This document shows positions 24,891 through 33,005 of a stretch of DNA of 48,015 bases, in pieces. Source of the DNA: JAVZJR01 sp964435235 (GTDB taxonomy: Archaea > Micrarchaeota > Micrarchaeia > Anstonellales > Bilamarchaeaceae). How positions within the stretch are numbered: the first letter of the stretch is position 1; the number at the start of each line of letters is the position of its first letter. The position numbers and the translations under genes are program-made. Where the stretch lies: contig CAYSXZ010000033.1 of the NCBI GenBank assembly GCA_964435235.1, forward strand, positions 1 through 48,015, given 5' to 3'. The notes under the pieces were generated by a model. It was given only the letters and a program-made list of their open reading frames with translations. It made no database searches and was not told the DNA's origin.

Positions 24891-24917
24891 ATCCAAACAT
24901 ACTGTGACTAATTTTGT

Positions 24918-25811
24918 CTAAGTTGGTATAAAAGAACCAACGATGCGTAATTTCTGATTACTCGGGTCTAGAATAAGTAACGGGTCCCTTTTTCTGTATG
25001 GAATTTCTTTGTCGAGCGAGATAGAATTTTCCAAAACATAGCCTTCAACAGAATTAAAACCATAGCAGAAATGCAATTTTCTATTTGTATCTGCAGCGAA
25101 GAATGGACTTTTCTGGAATCTTCCCATTATGTTTTTTCCGTTCTCGAATTCGCTCCTTATCGAAACAAGCAGACCCCTTTCAATTGGTTCTCCTTTATAA
25201 GCGATTCCGAATTTTTCTCCGGCCTTTGCTTCTTCCACATCCTTATCGTTTATCTGAATACTTCTAACTTCAAGCTCTTTCTTTTGCGGTAGAAATATTA
25301 GGCGGTCGTGCTTCTTTATCTTTCCTTCTTTTATGCTTCCTATTGCAACGTTTCCTACGCTCTTAACGTTAATATACTGATCTACAAAAGCAAGAAGCTC
25401 GGAGTCCGATTGTCCTTCTCCTTCAAGGTTCATTATTCTTTCCTTCGCTGCATTTATATCAGCAACCCTTTCGTATTTCTCTACTACCGTTCCTTTTATT
25501 GGAAGATTTAGTTGCGTAACAAGCAATCCGTTTTCCTTTTTCAGCGAATCAAGCGCCACGATTATCTCCCCCAACTGCGGGGTGGGTTGGTCTGCAATAA
25601 TTACAACATAATCTGCGATGTAAAGCGTATACGCGAGCGGATGAATTTTCTGCGGGTAAAGAGTTGGCTCTACTATTGTTTTTTCCTTTCCTTCGTGAGA
25701 CATTATGTAGAAGGACACATCTCCCTTTCCGCTTTCTTTCCCGAGCGCTTTACAAAATTCCCCTCTTTTTTCAGGATTATCAGATAAAACTGCTACAAAC
25801 ACACAAACCAC
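24918..25811 (-). CDS. EF-Tu-like protein with a degenerate GTPase domain
   Basis: 297 residues. The C-terminal half is like EF-Tu domains 2 and 3 (SVGNVAIGSIKEGKIKKHDR, KFGIAYKG, then RKRDPLLIL). The N-terminal 110 residues keep the fold pattern of a translational GTPase but lack the P-loop GxxxxGK and the NKxD motif, so GTP binding is unlikely. Similar pseudo-GTPases are known from archaea and of unclear role. Confidence 0.75.
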   Translation of the reverse strand: MVCVFVAVLSDNPEKRGEFCKALGKESGKGDVSFYIMSHEGKEKTIVEPTLYPQKIHPLAYTLYIADYVVIIADQPTPQLGEIIVALDSLKKENGLLVTQLNLPIKGTVVEKYERVADINAAKERIMNLEGEGQSDSELLAFVDQYINVKSVGNVAIGSIKEGKIKKHDRLIFLPQKKELEVRSIQINDKDVEEAKAGEKFGIAYKGEPIERGLLVSIRSEFENGKNIMGRFQKSPFFAADTNRKLHFCYGFNSVEGYVLENSISLDKEIPYRKRDPLLILDPSNQKLRIVGSFIPT

Positions 25812-25865
25812 CCCGAATCAATTAGCAAACAAAAATTATATTAAAATATTCATCTGTATGGTTTT

Positions 25866-26723
25866 ATGAAAAAAATAAAAGATATGCTCAAAAGGGAACC
25901 TTGGTGTCATAAATACGATTTTGGGCACCTTCTCGTAATAGGAGGAAGTAGAAGATATTCAGGCTCGCCGGCGTTTAATGCACTTGCTGCACTTCGAACT
26001 GGTGTTGATTTGGTTACGGTTGCTGCACCAGAACGTGCTGCGAATATAGTAGCTGGCTTTGCGCCTGACATAATAACTTATCCATTGAAGGGCGACGTGT
26101 TCTCAACACGACATATCTCTGATATTAAAAAGATTCTCAACGAAAGAGTAACTGCAATAGTCATAGGGGGCGGGCTTGAAAGAAGGGAAGAAACATTTGA
26201 ATCCATCAAGAGAACACGCGAGATAGCAGAAGTGCCATTCGTTTTTGATGCGGACGCAATCCACGCGATAAGGAAGAAGAATATAAAGCTACGGAAATAT
26301 GATGTAGTTACACCACATGCACGAGAGTTCCAAACACTTGTAGGAAGGGAAGTTCCGAATGACGAGAAAGAAAGAGCGGAGATAGTAAAGGATGCTGCAC
26401 TTCTACTCGGTTGTACAATACTTCTGAAAGGGCATCAAGATGTTGTTTCGGACGGGAAGAGAATTGAAATTGTAAAAAAACCTGCTGAATCGGTCTATCT
26501 TACCAAAGGAGGAACAGGAGATACTCTTGCTGGTATATGTGGCTCTCTTTTAGCACAAGGATACGATTCTTTCGAATGCGCATTATACGCCGCAAAGATA
26601 AATGGTCTTGCAGGGAGTATGGCTGCAAAAGAAAAGCTGTGCGGCGTACTTGCAAGCGACCTTATTGAAAGAATTCCAGATATAATTAAAAGATATATGA
26701 CATGCAAAAGAGTAGTTAGTTAG
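25866..26723 (+). CDS. nnrD: ADP/ATP-dependent NAD(P)H-hydrate dehydratase
   Basis: 285 residues, equal to the C-terminal domain of YjeF. FGHLLVIGGSRRYSGSPAFNA, PFVFDADAIHAI, TPHAREFQTLVG and KGGTGDTLAGICGSLLAQG are the ribokinase-like signatures with the catalytic Asp in GGTGD. It repairs hydrated NADH/NADPH. The epimerase domain (YjeF N) is not fused here. Followed after 8 nt by a membrane protein. Confidence 0.93.
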   Translation: MKKIKDMLKREPWCHKYDFGHLLVIGGSRRYSGSPAFNALAALRTGVDLVTVAAPERAANIVAGFAPDIITYPLKGDVFSTRHISDIKKILNERVTAIVIGGGLERREETFESIKRTREIAEVPFVFDADAIHAIRKKNIKLRKYDVVTPHAREFQTLVGREVPNDEKERAEIVKDAALLLGCTILLKGHQDVVSDGKRIEIVKKPAESVYLTKGGTGDTLAGICGSLLAQGYDSFECALYAAKINGLAGSMAAKEKLCGVLASDLIERIPDIIKRYMTCKRVVS

Positions 26724-26731
26724 GTGAATAA

Positions 26732-27442
26732 ATGATAATAGATGAAATGAAGGAAATGCTACATTATGAAAGGATTAGTACTTATGTAAATAAGAATAGA
26801 AAAGATGATATGGGAGCTGGACTATTCTATATAGCTGGTGCAACAGTTATTAACATTATTAGTAGTTTTGTATCTGCAGCGGCGTTGTGGCTAAATTATA
26901 GTATGATGCAATCGCTAAGCAGCTTATCTTCACGCCAAGTAATATCAATGGATCCATTTACTGCTATGGGAATAGACATTGCTACTTACATTATAATACT
27001 TATAATCGGAGGTGTTGTAGGATTTTTTAGCACGATTGTTGGTCTTAGTGTAACTCACTACATCGCAAGCATGCTTGGTGGAAAAGCAAGAATCGGTGAG
27101 TATTTCTTTATCGGAAGCAGATTAATTTTGTTTGCTACAATAGTAGCGTTTGTGCTTACAATTTTAAATCAGATACCGTGTATTCAATGTATTACAAGCG
27201 TCCTTACACTAGTATTTTTCGTATATACGATTTACTTGTTTATCGTACTTACATCTACGCTTTACTCGATAAGTAGGTTATGGGCATTTATTGCAATAAT
27301 CGCGGGCGGAATTGCACAACTGGTGGTCTCAATGATAGTACTGAGTATAGCTGGAATACTTACTAACCTACCGCTAGGTATAAAGTGGATCGAAAGGATG
27401 ATGGAAAGCTACTCAACGATGAGATCGTCGGTTAATTACTAA
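26732..27442 (+). CDS. Yip1-like multi-pass membrane protein
   Basis: 236 residues with five or so membrane helices. The polar N-terminal segment and the loop HYIASMLGGKARIGEYFFIG match the Yip1 domain pattern of archaeal membrane proteins. No enzyme motif. Co-oriented with nnrD and ending before the 16S leader. Confidence 0.75.
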   Translation: MIIDEMKEMLHYERISTYVNKNRKDDMGAGLFYIAGATVINIISSFVSAAALWLNYSMMQSLSSLSSRQVISMDPFTAMGIDIATYIIILIIGGVVGFFSTIVGLSVTHYIASMLGGKARIGEYFFIGSRLILFATIVAFVLTILNQIPCIQCITSVLTLVFFVYTIYLFIVLTSTLYSISRLWAFIAIIAGGIAQLVVSMIVLSIAGILTNLPLGIKWIERMMESYSTMRSSVNY

Positions 27443-27508
27443 GTATTAGTATTCATTTTATTGTCTATTGTCTGTTGTTAAGGGTTGTCCAGCCAGGTGA
27501 GCGTAAGA

Positions 27509-27517
27509 TTTATAAAG
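27509..27517 (+). promoter_or_regulatory. Candidate TATA box for the 16S rRNA gene
   Basis: TTTATAAAG is the best TATA match in the leader and would start transcription near 27540, about 170 nt before the mature 5' end. The AT-rich stretch at 27455-27480 is an alternative. Confidence 0.35.
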
Positions 27518-27627
27518 AGAAGGCGTTCTATTAATAGCTCACCTGTTTTCTCTGCAGGATTTTTCATGCAGAGTAAGACATCTGTATTTATGTGGAAATC
27601 CAATGCTTTGGATTTGACTCACGCTTC

Positions 27628-27666
27628 AAAAGTAAGGTATCCGAAAACACCAATTCCGATTGCAAC
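27628..27666 (+). other. Left arm of 16S processing stem
   Basis: TATCCGAA (27639-27646), CAATTCC (27651-27657) and GCAAC (27662-27666) match the reverse complement of 29661-29697 in order, with small unpaired bulges between them. Archaeal pre-16S is usually cut in such a stem at a BHB. Confidence 0.65.
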
Positions 27667-27971
27667 GTGCTTCCATATTCGTGGAAAAAAGCAGTTTTAC
27701 TGGAAGAAAATTCCAGTTGATCCTGCTGGAGGGTACCGCTATCAGACTTCGATTAAGCCATGCAAGTCAACTAACAGACTTCTGTTGGTGGCGTAGGGCT
27801 GAGTAACACGTGGTCAATCTGCCCTAAGGACGTGGATAACCTCGGGAAACTGAGGCTAACCCGCGATAGGCAATCTATGCTGGAATGCTTGATTACCCAA
27901 AAGGCTGGTGAATTGGAGCCAGTCCGCCTTAGGATGAGACTGCGGCGGATTATGGTAGTTGGTGAGGTAAC

Positions 27972-28012
27972 GAATTTTTGTTCGGGTTTTTATGCAGGAA
28001 CAAAAATTTACA
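27972..28012 (+). other. 16S mini-intron 1 (41 nt)
   Basis: Inserted in the loop of GGTAAC|GGCCCACC (near E. coli 260). The ends form an 11-bp helix AATTTTTGTTC/GAACAAAAATT with inner loop GGGTTTTTATGCAG. A short GTA/TAC helix with bulge ACG is seen at the joint. Boundary uncertain by 1 nt. Confidence 0.8.
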
Positions 28013-28217
28013 GGCCCACCAAGCCGATAATCCGTAGGGGCCATGAGAGTGGTGGCCCCCAGAAGGGCACTGAGACAAGGGCCCTAGTCCTACGGGATGC
28101 AGCAGGCGCGAAACCTCTGCAATGTACGAAAGTATGACAGGGGGAGTCTGAGTGGCGACAGCTTAGCTGTTGTCTTTTGCCGAGTGTAAGTAACTCGGAG
28201 AATAAGGGTGTGGGCAA

Positions 28218-28256
28218 ACATCCTTTATGGCTTTACAGTCGTAGGGAATGGCCTAT
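28218..28256 (+). other. 16S mini-intron 2 (39 nt)
   Basis: Splits GGGCAA|GACTGG just before the 530 loop. Central helix GGGC/GCCT with bulges AAA and ATG. Cutting after the second bulge base rebuilds the normal sequence exactly. Confidence 0.85.
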
Positions 28257-28355
28257 GACTGGTGGCAGCCGCCGCGGTAACACCAGCGCCTCGAGTAGTA
28301 CCCACGAATATTGGGCCTAAAGCGTCCGTAGCCGGTCAAGTAAGTCTTCTGTGAA

Positions 28356-28400
28356 AAGATGTCGCCTCGTAACAAGATTTGCGAGACTTCGTCTCACAAT
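28356..28400 (+). other. 16S mini-intron 3 (45 nt)
   Basis: Follows CTGTGAA (near E. coli 618). Central helix TGTG/CACA, bulges AAA and ATG, next helix AGATG/CGTCT, then CTCG/CGAG. Exon joint GTGAA|GTTGGGG. Confidence 0.8.
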
Positions 28401-28520
28401 GTTGGGGCTCAACCCTAACGCGTGCAGAAGATACTGCTAGACTCGGGAGCGGGGGAGGACAGGGGTACGTCTGGGGTAGGGGTAAAATCCGTTGAGCCTG
28501 GACGGACCACCAGTGGCGAA

Positions 28521-28562
28521 TCGTACAGCAGCGCCGATTTATGGCGATGGAGTACGAGCTAT
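28521..28562 (+). other. 16S mini-intron 4 (42 nt)
   Basis: Splits GGCGAA|GGCGCC (near E. coli 727). Helix TCGTAC/GTACGA, inner hairpin CGCC-GATTTAT-GGCG, central helix TGGC/GCTA. The BHB cut rule gives a joint 1 nt different from the expected one, so the exact edge is open. Confidence 0.8.
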
Positions 28563-28605
28563 GGCGCCTGTCTAAAACGCATCCGACGGTGAGGGACGAA
28601 AGCTG

Positions 28606-28639
<34 letters not shown>

Positions 28640-28703
28640 CAGCTGTAAATTATGCAGACTGTGGTGTTTCGCCAGAGTAATCTGGCGAAGTGCTGTAGCG
28701 TAG

Positions 28704-28745
28704 ACACGCGAGAACGCCGATGTATGGCGGATGAGCGTGGCGCAT
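28704..28745 (+). other. 16S mini-intron 5 (42 nt)
   Basis: Central helix GCGT/GCGC, bulges AGA and ATG, helix CACGC/GCGTG and inner hairpin CGCC-GATGTAT-GGCG, close to that of intron 4. The joint GCGTAG|GTGTTAAG has the length of the normal 16S. Confidence 0.85.
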
Positions 28746-28787
28746 GTGTTAAGTCTGCCGCCTGGGGAGTACGATCGCAAGATTGAA

Positions 28788-28832
28788 ATCCTGCGAACAA
28801 GTTCGTAATCTGTCTTGTTCGGGGAACAATAC
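28788..28832 (+). other. 16S mini-intron 6 (45 nt)
   Basis: Splits TTGAA|ACTTAAAGGAATTGG near E. coli 908, a known archaeal rRNA intron site. Central helix ATTG/CAAT, bulges AAA and ACA, long helix CGAACAAG/CTTGTTCG. Confidence 0.9.
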
Positions 28833-28864
<32 letters not shown>

Positions 28865-28941
28865 CCGTGGATGCTACGGTTCAATTGGATACAACGCCGG
28901 GAACATCACCAAGGGCGACGGCAGAATGAAGGCCAGACTAA

Positions 28942-28986
28942 ACACATGATGAGAGTTTTTAGGTACGTGCTCATCTTGTGGTTCAA
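28942..28986 (+). other. 16S mini-intron 7 (45 nt)
   Basis: Splits GACTAA|AGATCTTGCC. Helix CACA-T-GATGAG/CTCATC-T-TGTG with one U-U mismatch, bulges AAA and AAA, central helix GACT/GTTC with one mismatch. Loop contains AGTTTTTAGGTACGTG. Confidence 0.85.
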
Positions 28987-29057
28987 AGATCTTGCCTGAC
29001 AAGCCGAGAGGTACTGCATGGCCATCGTCAGCTCGTGGCGTGAACTGTCTGGTTAAG

Positions 29058-29100
29058 AGCTTTGAAAACAATCTTTCAAATTTGTTAGCAAGGCTAACAA
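29058..29100 (+). other. 16S mini-intron 8 (43 nt)
   Basis: Splits GGTTAAG|TCCAGCAACGAG near E. coli 1092, a known archaeal intron site. Central helix GTTA/TAAC, bulges AGA and AAT, next helix GCTTTG/CAAGGC. Homologous to intron 10. Confidence 0.93.
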
Positions 29101-29239
29101 TCCAGCAACGAGCGAGACCCATGCCTCTAGTTGCTAACTTCTTCTCCGGAAGAGGTGCACTCTATGGGGACTGCCCGTGTTAAATGGGAGGAAGGAGTGG
29201 GCGACGGTAGGTCAGTATGGTCCGAAACCCTTGGGCTAC

Positions 29240-29284
29240 ACGCTTTTTGAGGGTTTTTAGATACGTGCTCAAAAAGCGGGCTAC
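29240..29284 (+). other. 16S mini-intron 9 (45 nt)
   Basis: Splits GGGCTAC|ACGCGGCATAC. Helix CGCTTTTTGAG/CTCAAAAAGCG, central helix GGCT/GGCT, bulges ACA and ACA. The exon sequence GGGCTACACGC occurs twice, once at each end of the insertion. Confidence 0.93.
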
Positions 29285-29434
29285 ACGCGGCATACAATGG
29301 GTGGAACAGCGGGCTGCGACTCCGAGAGGAGAAGCTAATCCCCAAATCCACTCTCAGTTCGGATTGAGGGTTGCAACTCACCCTCATGAAGTTGGAATGG
29401 CTAGTAATCGCAGGTCATCATCCTGCGGTGAATG

Positions 29435-29466
<32 letters not shown>

Positions 29467-29540
29467 GTCATCCAAATGTGTTTTCGGTGAGGCCCCGGTT
29501 ATTGCCGGATTCGAACCGAAAATACGTGAGGAGGGCTAAG

Positions 29541-29583
29541 AGCTTTGAGCGAGGAATCGTTCAAGATTTGCCAAGGCTAGCAA
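29541..29583 (+). other. 16S mini-intron 10 (43 nt)
   Basis: Splits GGCTAAG|TCGTAACAAGG near the top of helix 44. Central helix GCTA/TAGC, bulges AGA and AAT, next helix GCTTTG/CAAGGC, identical in design and length to intron 8. Confidence 0.93.
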
Positions 29584-29633
29584 TCGTAACAAGGTATCCG
29601 TAGGGGAACCTGCGGATAGATCACCTCCAATAT

Positions 29634-29653
29634 ATTTTCACTTCGGTGAAAAT
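29634..29653 (+). other. Hairpin just after the 16S 3' end
   Basis: ATTTTCAC-TTCG-GTGAAAAT, eight pairs with a UUCG loop, begins 5 nt after the mature end. It may help 3' processing. It lacks the T-run expected of an archaeal terminator. Confidence 0.6.
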
Positions 29654-29660
29654 TGAGGAT

Positions 29661-29697
29661 TACGCGTTGTGCGAGGAATTGATTCGGATATACTTTA
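29661..29697 (+). other. Right arm of 16S processing stem
   Basis: Complements the leader at 27628-27666 (GGAATTG, TTCGGATA and TACTTT pair in order). It closes the pre-16S into a long-range stem as in other archaea. Confidence 0.65.
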
Positions 29698-29715
29698 AAC
29701 GAAGCGTGAGTCTTT

Positions 29716-30273
29716 CTATTTAAGATTTAGAATTGCGTCTCTTAGCTCGTTAAATGTAAGACAACTAGAACCGGCGTTAAGATGTGCTGCACCCTTTATT
29801 ATAATCAATTCTGAATTTGGTAACAACTCATACAATTCTTTTGTTTTTTTCATCGGCACGTAAGGATCGTTGTCGCTTGCGAATATTACAAATTTCTTGC
29901 ATTTTTGTCTTATCCTTTTCCAGTCAAAGCTTCTTATTGAAATATCGCCTATATATCTATCGAATTCGTCTCCAATCGGGCCAACAAAACCTGCAACGAA
30001 GAATGCTGCCTTTATCGGCTTATCCACGGTTTGCAAAACATGTAGAATGAACGATGAACCAAGACTATGACCAATAAAAATTGTTTCTTCGTCTACGTAC
30101 TTTCGATATTTTTCAAACTCTCCTAACCATTTTGTAAGATTCGGAAAATCAGAATTAGGAAATGCAGGTACAAATACTCTGTAGTTCTTCTTCTCCAGTT
30201 CCTCTTTAAGCCAAGGAAACCAGTTTGATTCGGGATCTGCGCCCCAACCATGAAAGATAAAAACAGTAGGCAT
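29716..30273 (-). CDS. RBBP9/YdeN-type serine hydrolase
   Basis: 185 residues, the family's usual size. FIFHGWGADPESNWFPWL at the start, nucleophile motif FIGHSLGSSF, Asp in ASDNDPYVP and His in KGAAHLNAG complete the alpha/beta hydrolase triad. No signal peptide, so cytoplasmic. The substrate is unknown. It converges with the 16S gene. Confidence 0.9.
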   Translation of the reverse strand: MPTVFIFHGWGADPESNWFPWLKEELEKKNYRVFVPAFPNSDFPNLTKWLGEFEKYRKYVDEETIFIGHSLGSSFILHVLQTVDKPIKAAFFVAGFVGPIGDEFDRYIGDISIRSFDWKRIRQKCKKFVIFASDNDPYVPMKKTKELYELLPNSELIIIKGAAHLNAGSSCLTFNELRDAILNLK

Positions 30274-30365
30274 AGTATCCTTTAAGAAAGGAAATATAAA
30301 TACTTTTTTTAACTATTCCATCAGTCGCAGACCGATCGGAATTAGCTATTTAAAAATCCTAACTC

Positions 30366-32552
30366 TCAAGATTTGCGTAAGTTCAGCATGGCTATAAAAC
30401 TGAGAACGGCGAGGATAAACGCGGATGGACAGCAAGGAAGAGATTTCTTCTTCTCATTTTTTTCTTCTGTCAACCCTTCTAATGGTCGCGCAGCACGTGC
30501 AGCATCTGCTGCTAGAGTTGCAAAATGCTCAGCCTGAGCATAATTTCCTGTATTAAATGCATTCTGCGCGTTTTCAAGGAAACTCTCTGCCTCGCTCACG
30601 TTCTTTCCGGCTTCTCTGGCCGCGTTTATTATAAATCTACCGTCTCTGATAGCAACCTCTGCTCTCTCTCTACCTTCGCTACTTATATTTATTTTACATA
30701 CGTGCTGCCTCTCGTCACAGTAATACCCATTCATGCAATCGGAATCCTTGCAACATTCATAATCAGTCCACCCAGTAGTTAAGCTATAAACAGAGCACGT
30801 TCCAGCAAAGACTGGTTGGGCTTTGTTTCCCATTCTATCTTGCGCAACAATGGCGTAATAGTATCTGTTTGTTATGTTATGAAAGAATGAACTGTTTTCT
30901 GCACCCAAAGTTACTAAAGGCGTCATTTCGCTTATATTCGCACTAGTAAAACTAAATGTAAACCCATATATTATATAGGTCGCGATATCGTTTGAAGGAG
31001 AAGGAATCCAACTTAAAACGGTACCACTCTCATTTTGATTGGCTGTAAAATTAGTTGGTGGCAGAGGAGGAGAAGCGTCTATGGTAAAAGACCAGATTGC
31101 AATACTCTGTTGATTATTGTTATCCTTTACTCTAATCTCAACAGTATGCGTACCATCAGAAAGATTTTGAGATGGAGTATAAGAAATCTTTCCAGAACCT
31201 GCATTATATACCGCACGACCGGTTACTTCAGTGCCATCTAAAAAAACCTTTATGGAATTGGTATTTATACCAGACCTTCCTGCATCTGTTATCACAGCAG
31301 AAATCTCAGGTCTTCCATCTGTAATATTCGAATTGTTCTGCGGTCTGAGTGTTCCTATAATCGGGGCGGTGGATGCTACTGTAAACGACCATTCTACATG
31401 ATTTTCATTTCCTACCTTATCTTTCGCCCAGATTTCTACATTGTAAGTCCCCGGAGTGAGTGTAACAAGAGGTGAAAATAAAAGAGTGTCCGTAGCCTCG
31501 TCGTATTGAAGAGAAGAGGTCACATCAATATTATTAAGTTCCATAAACAGATTATGCTTATCAACACCTGCTCCGTCGTCTTCTATTTTTACAGATATTG
31601 AGTGAACCTCAGTGACTACTGCATCCTCTGATGGAACGAAAAGGCTTATGGTCGGTTTCGTTGTATCGACATAAAATGACCAGGATATATAAGATTCTTT
31701 TCCACCCTCGTCCTTAACCCACACCTCAACAGTATGATTTCCATCAGAAAGTGTTGTCGAGGTATAGGAATAATTCCTAGTCGATGATGAGTAGTGAGCA
31801 TCTGTTATATTTCTTCCATCAACATTCATTCTTAGAGTAGTAGTGTTTATTCCAGAACCGCTATCTATCAATATGATGGATATCTCCGGAGTTTTATCTG
31901 GAGTATAACTGTTGTTAGCAGGAGAAAAACTACCAAAACCAACCCCTTCAGATGAGATAGTAAAATTCCAAAAGGTACTAAGAGTATTTCCAGCTTTGTC
32001 AGCTACTATGAGATGAACTGTATGCAAGCCAAAATCCAAATTGCTTGATGGAGTGTATGAAACAGTTCCAGAAGAATACCTATGGATTACGTTGTTGTTA
32101 TCTAGTTTAAGCACTATCGAAGATTCTTCTATTCCAGTTCCACTTCCATCTGAAATTGAAACAGATATCGTAGGTTTTCTGTTCGCTATCGTTCCTGTGG
32201 GGATATTTGACGATGCTGTAGGAATTGTGGCGTCAAGCATTATGCTATCAGAAACAGGATCGCTCCAATTTCCATCCTCATCGCCGCATTTGAAATATAC
32301 TGTTTTTAATCCTTCGCCTATGCTTAAATTCCAATTCATTGGACTACTTGTGAAAGGAAATGGTTCTGTATAAGATGCACCGTCGTTTGATAAGCTACAG
32401 TTTACCGCGTCGCTCGCTGCGAGCGAGAGAGATACCCCAGAAGAGTTTGTATATTCGGCTCCGTTGTTTATATTTATAGAAAGATTTGTAGGAATCGCTA
32501 GGACTGTTATAGCAAACATTAGCAGTGTAATAGTTAATTTCATTCCGGCCAT
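30366..32552 (-). CDS. Large surface protein with Ig-like repeats and C-terminal anchor
   Basis: 728 residues. Signal peptide (KLTITLLMFAITVLAIP) at the N-terminus; the start may be Met4. About five bacterial Ig-like repeats of about 90-95 residues follow, each with a core like LSDGNHTVEVWVKDEGG and SFxxD. A fibronectin-III-like domain (PPTNFTANQNESGTVLSW) comes next, then a Cys module with YECCKDSDCMNGYYC, a helical region, and a C-terminal membrane anchor (AFILAVLSFIAMLNLRKS). Many N-x-S/T sites suggest glycosylation. Likely cell surface or adhesion. Confidence 0.85.
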   Translation of the reverse strand: MAGMKLTITLLMFAITVLAIPTNLSININNGAEYTNSSGVSLSLAASDAVNCSLSNDGASYTEPFPFTSSPMNWNLSIGEGLKTVYFKCGDEDGNWSDPVSDSIMLDATIPTASSNIPTGTIANRKPTISVSISDGSGTGIEESSIVLKLDNNNVIHRYSSGTVSYTPSSNLDFGLHTVHLIVADKAGNTLSTFWNFTISSEGVGFGSFSPANNSYTPDKTPEISIILIDSGSGINTTTLRMNVDGRNITDAHYSSSTRNYSYTSTTLSDGNHTVEVWVKDEGGKESYISWSFYVDTTKPTISLFVPSEDAVVTEVHSISVKIEDDGAGVDKHNLFMELNNIDVTSSLQYDEATDTLLFSPLVTLTPGTYNVEIWAKDKVGNENHVEWSFTVASTAPIIGTLRPQNNSNITDGRPEISAVITDAGRSGINTNSIKVFLDGTEVTGRAVYNAGSGKISYTPSQNLSDGTHTVEIRVKDNNNQQSIAIWSFTIDASPPLPPTNFTANQNESGTVLSWIPSPSNDIATYIIYGFTFSFTSANISEMTPLVTLGAENSSFFHNITNRYYYAIVAQDRMGNKAQPVFAGTCSVYSLTTGWTDYECCKDSDCMNGYYCDERQHVCKINISSEGRERAEVAIRDGRFIINAAREAGKNVSEAESFLENAQNAFNTGNYAQAEHFATLAADAARAARPLEGLTEEKNEKKKSLPCCPSAFILAVLSFIAMLNLRKS

Positions 32553-32605
32553 GATAGAGAATATGGGTTAGCGCTTAAAAATCTGTCGATGTAGAGAGAG
32601 CGCCA

Positions 32606-33001
32606 TCACATCTTTTTCTTCATCTCTATCTCGCCTTTGTTATTGGATACGATTACTGTACCTGCCGATAGGTCTTCTGATTCGACCTTACAGATAGATC
32701 TTCGAATTATGGTACCATTTACATGCGGAAGAGAACTAGAAAATTTAACGACATTATCATTTCCATTATACTCCACAGAAACATCTCTCTTCAGAAAGAC
32801 TTCTAGAGAGTTGCTATCACCCATAGCACAGACTTCTTCGATTGCATTGTAAAGGTCAGTAACTGAGGATTTGAATAAAACAACATCCATTGCCCGACTG
32901 GAATTTTCCCTAATTGCAATTAAAGCGGTGATGGATATAGAAAGAAGAGCAAGCACTACAAGGGAGAGAACCATATATTCGAAGGTTACCTGTCCCTTCA
33001 T
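32606..33001 (-). CDS. Archaeal pilin-like protein with class III signal peptide
   Basis: 131 residues. It begins MKGQVTFEYMVLSLVVLALL. The Q-V-T-F-E-Y pattern followed by a hydrophobic helix is the class III (QxSxEY, DUF361) prepilin signature cut by an EppA-like peptidase. The beta-rich rest fits a pilin head. The gene lies between a surface protein and PAC2. Confidence 0.88.
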   Translation of the reverse strand: MKGQVTFEYMVLSLVVLALLSISITALIAIRENSSRAMDVVLFKSSVTDLYNAIEEVCAMGDSNSLEVFLKRDVSVEYNGNDNVVKFSSSLPHVNGTIIRRSICKVESEDLSAGTVIVSNNKGEIEMKKKM

Positions 33002-33005
33002 TAAA

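Larger units (their letters stand above)
27443..27709 (+). other. 16S rRNA leader with stacked hairpins
   Basis: No gene is visible. Hairpins seen: GGTGAGC/GCTCACC (27496-27502 with 27537-27543), CTCTGCA/TGCAGAG (about 27551-27574) and AATCCAA/TTGGATT (about 27597-27614). The last 80 nt contain the left arm of a processing stem (27628-27666). Confidence 0.6.
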
